A stretch of 32,201 nucleotides of DNA from Dielma sp000508965 (GCA_000508965.1 BAHV02000024.1:1-32201), one strand, 5' to 3'; positions 5,697 to 14,603 are shown, counted from the stretch's first letter. Program-made: numbers and translations. Notes: a model not told the origin generated them from the letters alone.

Positions 5697-7426
5697 TTAA
5701 AACATTGGCTAAATACCTGAAGGGGTATGAAAAATATGCGTTAGCCTGCATATTCTGTGTTGTTATAGAGGCCGTGTTAGAAATAATGATTCCTTTTATG
5801 ATGGCTAAGATCGTCGATGTCGGCATTACCAACCGTGATTTGGATTATGTTATCAGGGTTGGCCTGCTGATGTTTGGGATGTCCCTGGTTTCGCTGCTTG
5901 CCGGAGCTGCCGGATCTTATCTGTCATCAAAGGCCGGCATGGGCTTTGGCTCACAGATCAGAAAGGCATTATTCGATAAAATTCAAGACTTTTCATTTTC
6001 CAATATTGATAAGTTCTCAACTGCTTCTCTGATTACCCGTGCCACTGCGGATACCAACAACGTGCAGAGAATGTTTCTGATGCTGAATAAGATGGCATTC
6101 AGAAGCCCGATCATGCTGGTTGTTGCTATTGCGATTGCAGCTACGATCAATTCACAGTTAGTCTTTATCTTCCTGTTGATCGTACCGATTTTAGGCTTTG
6201 CATTATACTTCATTATTCATAAAGCATTCCCTTTATTTGAAGCAATGTTAAAAAAATATGATGGTCTGAATGCGTCTGTTCAGGAGAACCTGACCAGTAT
6301 TCGCGTTGTGAAAGCTTTTGTGCGTTCTAAATTTGAGAAAATAAAATTTAAAACCAGCAATGACGCTTTGATGGAAGCTTCGATCAAGGCTGAAAGCTTC
6401 ATCATTTGGAACCTGCCAATCATGCAGTTTTCCACTTATTTATGTATTATTCTGATTCTTTGGTTCGGCGGCGGGATGGTGATGAATCAAACGATGCTGA
6501 CAGGTGAATTGATGAGTTTTATCACTTATGTCACACAGATTCTCATGTCTTTAATGATGCTGAGCATGCTGTTTGTTAACTGTCTTATTTCCGGTGCTTC
6601 CGCTGAGCGTATCGTAGAAGTGCTTAACGAGGAAATCGATATCGTAAATTCAGCAAATGCCTATAAAGGGCCTTTATCCAGCGGTACCATTGAATTTAAA
6701 AATGTTTCTTTCAAATATAAAAAAGAAAGCGAGGACTATGTCCTGAAAAATATTAACCTGAGTATTCAATCAGGTGAAACTATCGGTATTATCGGCGGTA
6801 CCGGTTCAAGTAAGACCACCTTTGTTCAGCTGATTCCGCGTCTATATGATGTCAGTGAAGGCAGTGTTTTAGTTGATAACCGCGATGTCAGAGAGATTGA
6901 TGTGGTAACGCTTCGTGATGCCGTAGGTATGGTATTGCAGAAAAATGTCTTATTCAGCGGTACTATTGAAGAAAACCTGCGCTGGGGTAATGAAAACGCA
7001 GCGTTTGAAGAGATCAAAGAGGCTTGTATTGCTGCCTGCGCTCACGATTTCATTATGGATTTCCCTGATGGTTATCAAACACATCTCGATCAGGGCGGCA
7101 CCAATGTATCAGGCGGTCAGAAGCAGCGTCTGTGTATTGCCAGAGCTTTGATTAAAAAACCGAAAATCATCATTCTCGATGATTCCACAAGCGCTGTCGA
7201 TACCGCAACCGATGCGTCAATCCGTAAAGCCTTTAATGAAACACTGTCTGAAACAACGACGCTGATTATTGCGCAGCGCATCTCTTCAGTACAAGATGCG
7301 GATCGGATCATTGTCCTCAATGACGGTATGATTGATGATATCGGTACACATGATGAATTATTAAGCAGAAACGCAATTTATCAAGAAGTTTATAATTCAC
7401 AGATGAAAGGAGTGATCAGCGAATGA
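5693..7426 (+). CDS. Heterodimeric ABC exporter subunit A1 (degenerate ATPase site)
   Basis: A 577-residue half-transporter: a six-helix type I exporter domain (about 1-310) and one nucleotide-binding domain. The Walker A is GGTGSSKT (368-375), with Ser where the last Gly is normal. The signature is intact, VSGGQ (472-476). Walker B is IIILDD (492-497), with Asp497 in place of the catalytic Glu, and the H-loop His is Gln528 (IIAQRIS). This subunit therefore contributes the degenerate site, as in asymmetric heterodimers such as TM287/288 and BmrCD. Its good signature would complete the active site of the partner encoded next. It overlaps both neighbours by ATGA. A multidrug or lipid-like export role is likely from the MarR linkage, but the substrate is unknown. 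Confidence 0.92.
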   Translation: MIKTLAKYLKGYEKYALACIFCVVIEAVLEIMIPFMMAKIVDVGITNRDLDYVIRVGLLMFGMSLVSLLAGAAGSYLSSKAGMGFGSQIRKALFDKIQDFSFSNIDKFSTASLITRATADTNNVQRMFLMLNKMAFRSPIMLVVAIAIAATINSQLVFIFLLIVPILGFALYFIIHKAFPLFEAMLKKYDGLNASVQENLTSIRVVKAFVRSKFEKIKFKTSNDALMEASIKAESFIIWNLPIMQFSTYLCIILILWFGGGMVMNQTMLTGELMSFITYVTQILMSLMMLSMLFVNCLISGASAERIVEVLNEEIDIVNSANAYKGPLSSGTIEFKNVSFKYKKESEDYVLKNINLSIQSGETIGIIGGTGSSKTTFVQLIPRLYDVSEGSVLVDNRDVREIDVVTLRDAVGMVLQKNVLFSGTIEENLRWGNENAAFEEIKEACIAACAHDFIMDFPDGYQTHLDQGGTNVSGGQKQRLCIARALIKKPKIIILDDSTSAVDTATDASIRKAFNETLSETTTLIIAQRISSVQDADRIIVLNDGMIDDIGTHDELLSRNAIYQEVYNSQMKGVISE

Positions 7427-9291
7427 AAGCAGCAGCTAAACCACAAAACGGCGGCAAGACATTGCTGAGAATTCTTTCTTACTTATCAAGAAATCGGGTT
7501 CAGCTAGTTCTTGTAATCATGCTGGTTATTCTTTCCAGCAGCGCACAGGTAGCCGGCAATTATTTTCTGAAGCCGATCATTAATGATTACATTATGCCAA
7601 TGATCGGTGTCAGCAAGGCTGCCCGCAATTACAGCAGTTTTATTATGATGCTTTGTATGATGGCGGTTATCTATGTCGTCGGTATCTGTTCTTCTTATGC
7701 TTATAAATATTTAATGATGAAAATGAGCAATCGCGCATTAAATGAAATCCGTACTGATTTATTTAATAAAATGCAGGATCTGCCGGTTAAATATTATGAC
7801 ACTCATGCTCATGGTGAAATCATGTCCTGTTACACCAATGACGTTGATACGATCCGTGAAACGATGAGTGAAAGCTTTACAGCGGTTATTCAATCATTAA
7901 CAACGGTTATCGGCACATTTACCATGATGATGGTTTTATCGCCGTCACTGACGGGGATCATTGTGATTATGATGATTATCATGTTTCTGACGATCCGCAC
8001 GATCGGCGGTAAATCAAGAATCTATTTCCGCCGTCAGCAGGCCGCAATCGGTAAAGTAAATGGATATGTAGAAGAAATGTTTGAAGGTGTTAAGGTCGTA
8101 AAAGTATTTAATCATGAAAAGAAAATCTGTGATACGTTTGATGACTTAAATAAACAGCTGCGTGATGAAGCGACGATTGCTAATACTTTGGCATCGATCA
8201 TCATGCCGATCATGGGGAATTTATCCTATATCACTTATGCCTTGATTGCCGGTATCGGTGCGACACAGATCATCAGCGGCACTTTGGATGTTGGTTCATT
8301 AGCCAGCTTCCTTCAGTATTCCCGAAGCTTCTCACAGCCATTAGTCAATATGTCTCAGCAATTCAACAGTATTTTGGCTGCATTAGCCGGTGCGGAGCGA
8401 ATCTTTGCGCTGATTGATGAAAAACCGGAAGTCGATGACGGTATTGTTACGTTAGTGAATGTTGAAGAAGTAGACGGTCAGCTTGTCGAATGTGAAAAAC
8501 GAACAAATCGCTGGGCATGGAAGCATCCGCATGGTGATGAATTTACTCTTGTTGAAATGAAGGGCGATGTACGCTTCCATGATGTTGTCTTCGGTTATGA
8601 AGAAAACCACACGGTTCTGAAAAATATCAATCTGTTTGCGAAGCCGGGTCAAAAAATTGCCTTTGTCGGTTCAACAGGTGCCGGTAAGACAACGATTACG
8701 AATCTGATCAACCGCTTCTATGATATCAATAAGGGAAGTATCACTTATGATGGTATTGATATTAAGCTGATTAAAAAAGATGATTTGCGTACTTCTTTAG
8801 CCATGGTGCTTCAGGATACTCATTTGTTTACTGAAACGGTGATGGAAAATATTCGTTACGGTAATCTGAACGCAACAGATGAAGAAGTGATTGCCGCCGC
8901 GAAGCTGGCAAACGCCGATGGTTTTATCCGCCATCTGCCGCAGGGCTATCAGACAATTCTTACCGCTGACGGCAGCAATCTGTCACAAGGACAGCGGCAG
9001 CTGCTGGCAATTGCCAGAGCCGCGGTAGCAAATCCACCGGTATTGATTTTAGATGAAGCTACCTCTAGTATTGATACCAGAACAGAGGCCATCATTCAAG
9101 ACGGCATGGATCGTCTGATGAAGGGACGGACCGTCTTTGTCATCGCCCACCGTCTGTCAACCGTGCGCAATGCGAATGCCATCATGGTTCTTGAGCATGG
9201 TGAAATTATTGAACGCGGTGACCATGAAGAGCTGCTTGCCCAAAAAGGCAAATATTATCAGCTTTGTACAGGAGCCGAAGAATTATCTTAG
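7423..9291 (+). CDS. Heterodimeric ABC exporter subunit B1 (catalytic)
   Basis: A 622-residue half-transporter with a transmembrane domain (about 25-330) and a nucleotide-binding domain carrying Walker A GSTGAGKT (416-423), Walker B LILDE with catalytic Glu545, and His576 in IAHRLST. Its own signature is LSQGQ (520-524) instead of LSGGQ, fitting the degenerate site it forms with subunit A1. A linker insert of about 40 residues before the nucleotide-binding domain contains WAWKHPH (364-370), also present in the second cassette. The ATG overlaps the A1 stop as ATGA. A hairpin terminator follows at 9317. The asymmetry means that A1 and B1 are obligate partners in one membrane complex. Confidence 0.92.
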   Translation: MKAAAKPQNGGKTLLRILSYLSRNRVQLVLVIMLVILSSSAQVAGNYFLKPIINDYIMPMIGVSKAARNYSSFIMMLCMMAVIYVVGICSSYAYKYLMMKMSNRALNEIRTDLFNKMQDLPVKYYDTHAHGEIMSCYTNDVDTIRETMSESFTAVIQSLTTVIGTFTMMMVLSPSLTGIIVIMMIIMFLTIRTIGGKSRIYFRRQQAAIGKVNGYVEEMFEGVKVVKVFNHEKKICDTFDDLNKQLRDEATIANTLASIIMPIMGNLSYITYALIAGIGATQIISGTLDVGSLASFLQYSRSFSQPLVNMSQQFNSILAALAGAERIFALIDEKPEVDDGIVTLVNVEEVDGQLVECEKRTNRWAWKHPHGDEFTLVEMKGDVRFHDVVFGYEENHTVLKNINLFAKPGQKIAFVGSTGAGKTTITNLINRFYDINKGSITYDGIDIKLIKKDDLRTSLAMVLQDTHLFTETVMENIRYGNLNATDEEVIAAAKLANADGFIRHLPQGYQTILTADGSNLSQGQRQLLAIARAAVANPPVLILDEATSSIDTRTEAIIQDGMDRLMKGRTVFVIAHRLSTVRNANAIMVLEHGEIIERGDHEELLAQKGKYYQLCTGAEELS

Positions 9292-9316
9292 TAAATTGTA
9301 ATATTACCTGGGAAAT

Positions 9317-9364
9317 AAAAGAGTCTGATTCTATACCATTAATGATGGTCGATCAGACTCTTTT
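9317..9364. terminator. Bidirectional terminator between exporter 1 and nitroreductase
   Basis: AAAAGAGTCTGAT (9317-9329) pairs perfectly with ATCAGACTCTTTT (9352-9364). The loop can form an inner ACCAT/ATGGT stem. T-runs flank it on both strands, and the two genes around it converge. Confidence 0.85.
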
Positions 9365-9394
9365 TCTAAATTATTATACTGCAATAAGCGATAC

Positions 9395-9895
9395 TTAACG
9401 GTACCATGTGACTTTCTTTGGATCATAGCGATTTTGTAATTCCTTTACTTCATCAGGATAACCAACTGCCACGGCGGCAATTGGGATATAACGCTCATCG
9501 ATTGAATAATAGTCCCGGAAATTTTTGATTCTTTCTGCTCTTGGGCCAATCGCGCACCAGCATGTGCCAAGGTTTAGATGTACAGCTTCCAGCAGCATGT
9601 TTTCAATTGCCGCCGCAGCATCAACATATAAATATTCATCCGGCTGTGAAGCTTCCCGGTCCCCCATTACGATGATAGCGCAGGACGCGGTTTTCATCAT
9701 TCCTGTATATGGCTGAAGTTCAACCATTGAATTCAAAGCCTCACGGTTCTTTACAACTAAAAATCGCCACGATTGTGTATTGCGGGCCGTCGGCGCGCTC
9801 ATGGCCGCCCTCAGCAAATCTTCAATTTTATCCTCTTCTACTTCCTGATCCGTAAATTTTCTAATACTTCTGCGCTTAACAATTTCTTCCAGCAT
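9395..9895 (-). CDS. Nitroreductase-family FMN oxidoreductase
   Basis: A 166-residue short nitroreductase. It starts LEEIVKRRSIRKFTDQEV, where RRSIR binds the FMN phosphate. SAPTARNTQSWRFLVV (about 33-48) is the second flavin-contacting segment, and LNLGTCWCAIGP (about 107-118) is the usual late GlgtcWig motif. Enzymes of this family reduce nitro, quinone or other electrophilic compounds with NAD(P)H and work as homodimers. Ribosome site AAAGGAG precedes the ATG. It follows a 78-residue gene by 26 nt on the same strand, probably in one transcript ending at the shared terminator. Its place between two exporter cassettes suggests a detoxification neighbourhood, but this is only context. Confidence 0.9.
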   Translation of the reverse strand: MLEEIVKRRSIRKFTDQEVEEDKIEDLLRAAMSAPTARNTQSWRFLVVKNREALNSMVELQPYTGMMKTASCAIIVMGDREASQPDEYLYVDAAAAIENMLLEAVHLNLGTCWCAIGPRAERIKNFRDYYSIDERYIPIAAVAVGYPDEVKELQNRYDPKKVTWYR

Positions 9896-9921
9896 CGGTA
9901 CGCTCCTTTCATTTTATATGC

Positions 9922-10158
9922 TTAACAGCCGGCCATAAAGCCCTGTTCACCCTGAGCAGCCGCAGCCTCCGCTTCCTGAATGGACAGAAATACACGCTGA
10001 TGCAGCTGATCGATATCGATCACAAACTGACCTTCACAGCCGCCATAGCTGTCAATACTAAAGGTCTGCTTATTTCCAATGCATTCCAGATCGATGATCC
10101 TGCCTGAGAAAATGACACCATTTATCAAATAATAAACACGCTGACCATTTTTGATCAT
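9922..10158 (-). CDS. Small hypothetical protein (78 residues)
   Basis: I do not recognise the family. The frame is open much further upstream, but the strong ribosome site AGAGGTGAGG just before the ATG at 10158 and overlap of the longer frame with the SdpI gene make this start the natural one. The product (MIKNGQRVYYLINGVIFSGR ...) is rich in alternating hydrophobic residues suggesting beta strands, perhaps an SH3-like barrel, followed by a helix with a run of alanines and a C-terminal Cys78. There is no signal peptide or membrane segment, so it is probably cytoplasmic. It lies 26 nt upstream of the nitroreductase gene and may share its transcript. Confidence 0.6.
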   Translation of the reverse strand: MIKNGQRVYYLINGVIFSGRIIDLECIGNKQTFSIDSYGGCEGQFVIDIDQLHQRVFLSIQEAEAAAAQGEQGFMAGC

Positions 10159-10197
10159 TTGCCTCACCTCTTTATCAGCATACACAAAGATCAATAT

Positions 10198-10219
10198 AAA
10201 AGCCATCAAAAATGACGGC
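10198..10219 (-). terminator. Terminator of the SdpI-family gene
   Basis: Minus strand GCCGTCA-TTTT-TGATGGC (10219-10202) with one G-T pair, followed by TTTT. It lies just after the stop of the gene at 10224-10859. Confidence 0.7.
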
Positions 10220-10223
10220 CGAA

Positions 10224-10859
10224 TTAAAAACGTACTCTTCTGGCTGCCCGCCATGAACAAAATACACAAAGGGCATAACATAATACAAAGGTCAAAATGA
10301 CCGTCGGCAGCATTACTATATCCACAGCCAGCAGCACTGCCTCTGCACAGATCAGCAAGCCGCCTAATACAAACAATACACCGCTCCAACGCTGAGTGAC
10401 GGACCATGCAGCCTCATTTTTCAAACTCCAGTGAGTTCGCAGTCCATTGCCTGAATTCAGCTTTGATTTATGGAACATAAAGCCAACCGCTATCATCAGC
10501 AGACCAAACAGCAGAGAAAGATAGCGCAGCAGACTGATCGGGGTCAAGCCTTGGTTCATATAACCGATATAGGCAAGCACATAAAGCATTGTCAGATTTA
10601 CTGCCATCAGCGGCAATAAGGAACAAAGCCAAGCCTTGCTGGAAGCTTCGGTATATTTCACGATGGCTAAACCAATACCGCCCAAAAACAAAGAGACCAC
10701 AAAAAATATCAGCAGTTCAAAGACTGAACCAATCCGATCCGCAGCACCTAATAAATCAAAATGCATCGGTATCTGAAAGGGAAATAATATAAATGCAAAG
10801 ATAAAACCAATCAAAGGCAGTATCATTAATAAAATCAAAACATTCTTTCTAGTATTCAT
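10224..10859 (-). CDS. SdpI/DUF1648-family integral membrane protein
   Basis: A 211-residue protein with about six hydrophobic segments. The N-terminal DUF1648 signature is FQIPMHFDLLGAADRIGS (about 28-45), and the SdpI region is LNSGNGLRTHWSLKNEAAW (about 134-152), matching the family pattern N..GiRt.W.LKNe..W. In Bacillus subtilis SdpI gives immunity to the SdpC toxin and sequesters its repressor; most relatives, this one included, have no toxin neighbour and unknown roles. GGAG lies 9 nt before the ATG at 10859. It is divergent from the damaged GNAT gene and ends in its own terminator. Confidence 0.85.
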   Translation of the reverse strand: MNTRKNVLILLMILPLIGFIFAFILFPFQIPMHFDLLGAADRIGSVFELLIFFVVSLFLGGIGLAIVKYTEASSKAWLCSLLPLMAVNLTMLYVLAYIGYMNQGLTPISLLRYLSLLFGLLMIAVGFMFHKSKLNSGNGLRTHWSLKNEAAWSVTQRWSGVLFVLGGLLICAEAVLLAVDIVMLPTVILTFVLCYALCVFCSWRAARRVRF

Positions 10860-10972
10860 CCTATCAACTCCATATATCTAACATTATACTCAAATTCAAA
10901 GTAAAATGGCAGTATGATTTACAAATTCATAATCTTTTGTAAATATTAAGAAACAAATTTAAAAGAATGCTT

Positions 10973-10978
10973 TATAAT
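10973..10978 (+). promoter_or_regulatory. -10 box upstream of the broken GNAT gene
   Basis: TATAAT at 10973-10978 lies 30 nt before the ATG at 11008. No convincing -35 is seen. Confidence 0.4.
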
Positions 10979-11007
10979 AATGACAATCGTTGACTGGAGA
11001 TGAAGAA

Positions 11008-11497
11008 ATGAAAAAAGTAAATATACGCACTGCGGTACCTGAAGATACACCGCTGATTTATGATTTTATTATGAAGCTTGCACAGTATGAAAAAAAAAAA
11101 TGAAGTAAAAGCAACCCCTGAACTGTTATATGAAAGTCTTTTTGTCCGCCATCAGGCAGAAGTGCTGATTGCGATGAATGACGAACAGCCTGTTGGATTT
11201 GCCCTTTATTTCCATAATTTTTCTACCTTCTTAGGCAAAGCCAACCTCTACCTTGAGGATTTATATGTCGATGAGGCTTTCCGTCATCAAGGCATCGGCT
11301 CGCAATTATTTAAAAGGCTGGCGGAAATTGCGGTTGAGCGAAACTGTGAGCGATTGGATTGGTGGTGTCTTGACTGGAATGCTTCCGCAATTAAGTTTTA
11401 TACGCAGAAGCTGCATGCTGAACCAATGCATGAGTGGACCGTTTACCGTCTTTGTGATAAAGGCTTGATGCAGCTTGCCAAGGAGCCGTTACTTTGA
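11008..11497 (+). pseudogene. GNAT acetyltransferase with frameshift at an 11-A run
   Basis: The gene starts at ATG 11008 after a GGAG site and encodes MKKVNIRTAVPEDTPLIYDF, a classic GNAT first strand, until a TGA at 11101-11103. The rest of the protein continues in another frame from NEVKATPELLYESLF through the acetyl-CoA loop FRHQGIGSQLFKRLAE (R/Q-x-x-G-x-G/A) to the stop at 11497. The two halves join exactly at a run of 11 adenines (11090-11100). Ten would keep one frame (YEKKNEVKA). It could be a true mutation, a phase-variable or slippage-corrected gene, or an assembly error. A downstream TTG could start a shortened product without the first strand. The stop overlaps the TTG start of the next gene. 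Confidence 0.85.
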
Positions 11498-12303
11498 AGA
11501 AAAAGCTGATGATCATCGGCATCATATTTTTGCTGATTGTTGCATATGCTTTATTTATCGAGGGTAAAATGTTGAAAATCTATACTTATGAATTAAATAA
11601 AACAGAAAAAAATAAGCCTTCCTTTAAGGTGATCCAGCTTTCTGATATTCATTTAAGCGACAGCTTCACATTGGATGATTTAATAAAGCTGACAGCCAAG
11701 GTGAATGAACAAAAGCCGGATCTTGTTGTCTTTACCGGTGATCTGGTTGATCATTTCGCAAGCTTTGATCATTTAGATGAAATAGCACCGATCCTTGCTG
11801 ACATCAGCGCCCCCTTGGGCCGTTATGCGATTTAGGGCAATCATGATTATGGCGGCGGCGGGATTCGTTACTATGAGCAGATCATGAACGATGCCGGTTT
11901 CACCCTGCTGCAAAACAGCGGTGAATTAATTCCCATAAACGATCAGCACACACTCTGGCTCGCCGGGCTTGATGACGGCTTGTTGGGCGATCCTGATTTA
12001 AGTCTGATTCCCGCAGCCGATGCCGATTACAATCTCCTGCTGCTGCATGAACCGGATCTTGCCGATACCGGCTCAACCAACGGTTATCAGCTCTTATTAA
12101 GCGGCCATTCGCACGGCGGTCAGATATCACTGCCTTTCTTTATTCCTTTTACACCGCCATTGGCAAGACACTATAAACGCGGTTTTTATGATATGAATGA
12201 TCAAACGACCAAGCATTATGTCAATGCCGGCATCGGCACAACCAAGCTGCCGATCCGCTTTATGAATCCTCCGCAAATTGCCGTATTCACTATCTATCTT
12301 TAA
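11494..12303 (+). pseudogene. Membrane-anchored metallophosphoesterase with in-frame TAG
   Basis: One frame of 269 codons from a TTG start (GGAG at 11482-11485, overlapping the GNAT stop as TTGA) is interrupted only by TAG at 11833-11835, codon 114. The product would be a calcineurin-like phosphoesterase of the YaeI/YkuE type: an N-terminal membrane helix (about 4-22), then the metal motifs LSDIHL (Asp51, His53), GDLVD (Asp83), GNHD (116-118) and, near the end, SGHSHGGQ. The stop falls directly before GNHD, in the common YA-x-x-GNHDY context, so a Tyr codon is likely to have been lost. Upstream product would be an inactive 113-residue fragment. Relatives cleave phosphodiester or pyrophosphate bonds in lipids or nucleotides at the membrane. 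TAG ends other genes here, so general recoding is unlikely. Confidence 0.88.
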
Positions 12304-12310
12304 ATCAAAC

Positions 12311-12342
12311 AGGGACTGAACTGCATAAGACAGTCCTTTTTC
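12311..12342 (+). terminator. Terminator after the metallophosphoesterase gene
   Basis: GGACTG (12313-12318) pairs with CAGTCC (12331-12336), followed by TTTTT. It is 8 nt after the stop codon. Confidence 0.75.
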
Positions 12343-12349
12343 TTATTTA

Positions 12350-12420
12350 CAATGTTTAACATTGACAATTGTACACACCAGGAGTATATTTCTACATATA
12401 ATAGTTAGTAAGCTAACTAA
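12350..12420 (+). promoter_or_regulatory. Promoter and MarR operator of exporter cassette 2
   Basis: TTGACA (12362-12367), 17 bp, TATATT (12385-12390). A second possible -10, TATAAT, is at 12397-12402. The inverted repeat TAGTTAG-TAAG-CTAACTA (12402-12408/12413-12419) contains TTAGT-N6-ACTAA (12405-12420), the same element as before cassette 1. A further palindrome CAATGTT-T-AACATTG (12350-12364) overlaps the -35. Confidence 0.8.
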
Positions 12421-12435
12421 TTAAGGAGGGATTGG

Positions 12436-12864
12436 ATGAAACTGCCTTTATATTTGACAGTGTTCAAAACGCATAACGCATTGAAAAACTGTACCAGACC
12501 CAGAATGGCTGTCTATGGCCTGTCACCGGGTCAGCCTAAGATTCTGCGTTATTTATCAAAGCGAGATCATTGGATGCAGAAAGAGCTGGCAAATGCCTGT
12601 GAAATCAGCGCCGCTACCGTCAGCACTCTTTTGTCTAAGATGGAAGAAGCCGGATTGATTACCCGCAGTGAAGATCAGGATGACCGCCGGGCCGGCAGTA
12701 TCAGTATAACGGAAGCTGGCCGCAAAGCTATTGAAGCATGGAATGAAGAATGTTTCACGATTGAAGCACGCGGTCTTCAGGGATTCAGTGAAGAAGAAAA
12801 GACGGCTTTCGCTGATTATTTAAGCCGAATGTATAAAAACTTAAGTGGTAAAGAAATAGAATAG
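12436..12864 (+). CDS. MarR-family regulator of exporter cassette 2
   Basis: A 142-residue MarR protein. The winged helix includes KELANACEISAATVSTLLSK (recognition helix) and the wing SEDQDDRRAGSISITEAG with the conserved DxR (DDRR). The N-terminal helix holds LSPGQPKILRYLSKRD. ATG at 12436 follows AAGGAGGG. It is only distantly similar to the regulator at 5265, more so in layout than in sequence, yet both are preceded by related operators and followed by paralogous exporters. The exporter genes start 11 nt after its stop, so autorepression should control all three. Cross-regulation with cassette 1 is possible. Confidence 0.9.
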   Translation: MKLPLYLTVFKTHNALKNCTRPRMAVYGLSPGQPKILRYLSKRDHWMQKELANACEISAATVSTLLSKMEEAGLITRSEDQDDRRAGSISITEAGRKAIEAWNEECFTIEARGLQGFSEEEKTAFADYLSRMYKNLSGKEIE

Positions 12865-12875
12865 GAGATCGCAGC

Positions 12876-14603
12876 ATGCTTAAAAAATTTTTTGTCTATT
12901 TTAAAGATTATAAAAAGCATTTGATTTTTGCGGCTGTCTGTGTCATGCTTGAAACCTTGTTTGAATTGATTATTCCGCTGATTATGGCAGATATCATCGA
13001 TATTGGAGTGGCAAATCAAGACACACAGCTGATTTTAATTAAAGGTGCGCAAATGATATTCTGCGCGCTGATATCACTGGCGCTGGGCATGGCCTATGCG
13101 CGGTTTGCGGCAACGGCCGGTCAAGGGTTTGGCAGTGAGCTAAGAAAAGCTGAATATCAAAAGGTGCAAAGTTTTTCCTTTGCGAACACCGATCATTTTT
13201 CTACCTCATCCTTAGTTACCCGTCTGACCAGTGATGTCAATGTCTTACAGACAGCAATATCTTCCGGCATCCGGCCGATTGTCAGAGCTCCGTTTATGCT
13301 GGTTACCGCCTTAGGCATGGCAATCATGATCAACAAAGATTTAGCCGTTGTTTTTATGGTTGCACTGCCGGTATTGGGAACCATTCTTTTTCTTATTGTA
13401 AGGACATTGAGACCGCTTTACGGCAAAATGCAGAAAGCCGTTGATTTAGTCAACCGTGTCATTCAGGAAAATCTGATTGCCATTCGGGTCGTTAAATCCT
13501 ATGTGCGCGGTACTTATGAAAAAGAAAAATTTGAAGAGGTGAATTTTAATCTGCAGACAACCTCTGAAAAAGCTTTCCATTTCGCAGTATTAAATATGCC
13601 CGCCTTCCAATTTGTCATGTATTCAACCATTATTGCGATTCTTTGGTTCGGCGGCCAGATGATTTTTGTCGGCAATATGAAGGTGGGTGAATTAACCGGC
13701 TTCTTAAGCTATGTGCTGCAGATTTTAAATTCTCTGATGATGATTTCCAATGTCTTTATGATGCTGACCCGCTCCATCGCTTCAGCGGCCCGTATCCAAG
13801 AGGTCTTTGAGGAAGTGCCGAGTATCCAAAGTGATGAAAGCAAACCGCTGACCGTTAAAAACGGAAACATTGACTTTGACCACGTTTATTTTAAATATAA
13901 AGAAGCGGCTCAGGAATATGTGCTTTCAGATATTAATCTCTCCATTAAAGCCGGGCAGACAGTCGGTATCATCGGCGGCACCGGTTCAGCTAAAACATCG
14001 CTGATTCAGCTGATTCCCCGGCTTTACGATGTATCCAAGGGAGCGGTGTTGATTGATGGGGTGAATGTGAAGGAATACCCAATCAAACATCTGCGTGATG
14101 CCATCGGTGTCGTGCTTCAAAAGAATACGCTTTTCAGCGGTACGATCCGTGATAATCTGAAATGGGGCAATGAATCTGCTGATGATGAAGAATTGATGGC
14201 GGCGTGCCGAATTGCCTGTGCCGATGAATTCATCGAACGCATGCCAAAGGGATTGGATACCGATCTCGGTCAGGGCGGCGTCAATGTTTCCGGCGGTCAG
14301 AAACAGCGGCTTTGTATAGCCAGAGCCTTACTAAAGAAACCCAAGGTGCTGATTTTTGATGATTCCACAAGTGCGGTTGATACAGGTACTGAAGCAAAGA
14401 TCCGCAATGCATTAAATCATGAGCTGAAGGATACGACAAAGATCATCATCGCTCAGCGGATTTCCTCTGTCCTGCATGCTGATCAGATCATTATTCTTGA
14501 AGGCGGTTATGTAAATGCCGTCGGTACTCATGAAGAGCTTTTAAAAACAAATCCGATTTATCAGGAAATCTATTCATCACAAAAGGAAGGGGCTGAGTTA
14601 TAA
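12876..14603 (+). CDS. Heterodimeric ABC exporter subunit A2 (degenerate ATPase site)
   Basis: A 575-residue half-transporter, clearly paralogous to the subunit at 5693. The same departures from consensus recur: Walker A GGTGSAKT (367-374) with Ala for Gly, Walker B VLIFDD (491-496) with Asp496 for Glu, and Gln527 for the H-loop His, while the signature VSGGQ (471-475) is intact. Six membrane helices fill about residues 15-305. The shared pattern shows that asymmetry predates the duplication. Ribosome site GGAG lies at 12863-12866. It ends TAATG, with its stop overlapping the next start by one base. Confidence 0.92.
   Translation: MLKKFFVYFKDYKKHLIFAAVCVMLETLFELIIPLIMADIIDIGVANQDTQLILIKGAQMIFCALISLALGMAYARFAATAGQGFGSELRKAEYQKVQSFSFANTDHFSTSSLVTRLTSDVNVLQTAISSGIRPIVRAPFMLVTALGMAIMINKDLAVVFMVALPVLGTILFLIVRTLRPLYGKMQKAVDLVNRVIQENLIAIRVVKSYVRGTYEKEKFEEVNFNLQTTSEKAFHFAVLNMPAFQFVMYSTIIAILWFGGQMIFVGNMKVGELTGFLSYVLQILNSLMMISNVFMMLTRSIASAARIQEVFEEVPSIQSDESKPLTVKNGNIDFDHVYFKYKEAAQEYVLSDINLSIKAGQTVGIIGGTGSAKTSLIQLIPRLYDVSKGAVLIDGVNVKEYPIKHLRDAIGVVLQKNTLFSGTIRDNLKWGNESADDEELMAACRIACADEFIERMPKGLDTDLGQGGVNVSGGQKQRLCIARALLKKPKVLIFDDSTSAVDTGTEAKIRNALNHELKDTTKIIIAQRISSVLHADQIIILEGGYVNAVGTHEELLKTNPIYQEIYSSQKEGAEL

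Noticed and set aside
9922..10407. A 161-codon reading of the frame that contains the 78-residue protein
   Set aside because: The extra N-terminal part overlaps the SdpI-family gene, has no ribosome site and reads as non-protein-like Cys-rich sequence; the ATG at 10158 has a strong site.
10224..10859. A toxin-immunity (Sdp) system
   Set aside because: Only an SdpI-like protein is present; no SdpC-like toxin, SdpAB or ArsR-type SdpR gene lies nearby.
11833..11835. TAG as a general sense codon in this organism
   Set aside because: Other intact genes end in TAG at natural ends, for example the flavoprotein (4154-4156) and exporter B1 (9289-9291).
11884..12303. An independent gene starting at ATG 11884
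   Set aside because: It is the same frame as the upstream half and contains only the second half of a metallophosphoesterase; GNHD lies before this ATG, so it could not be a functional unit.
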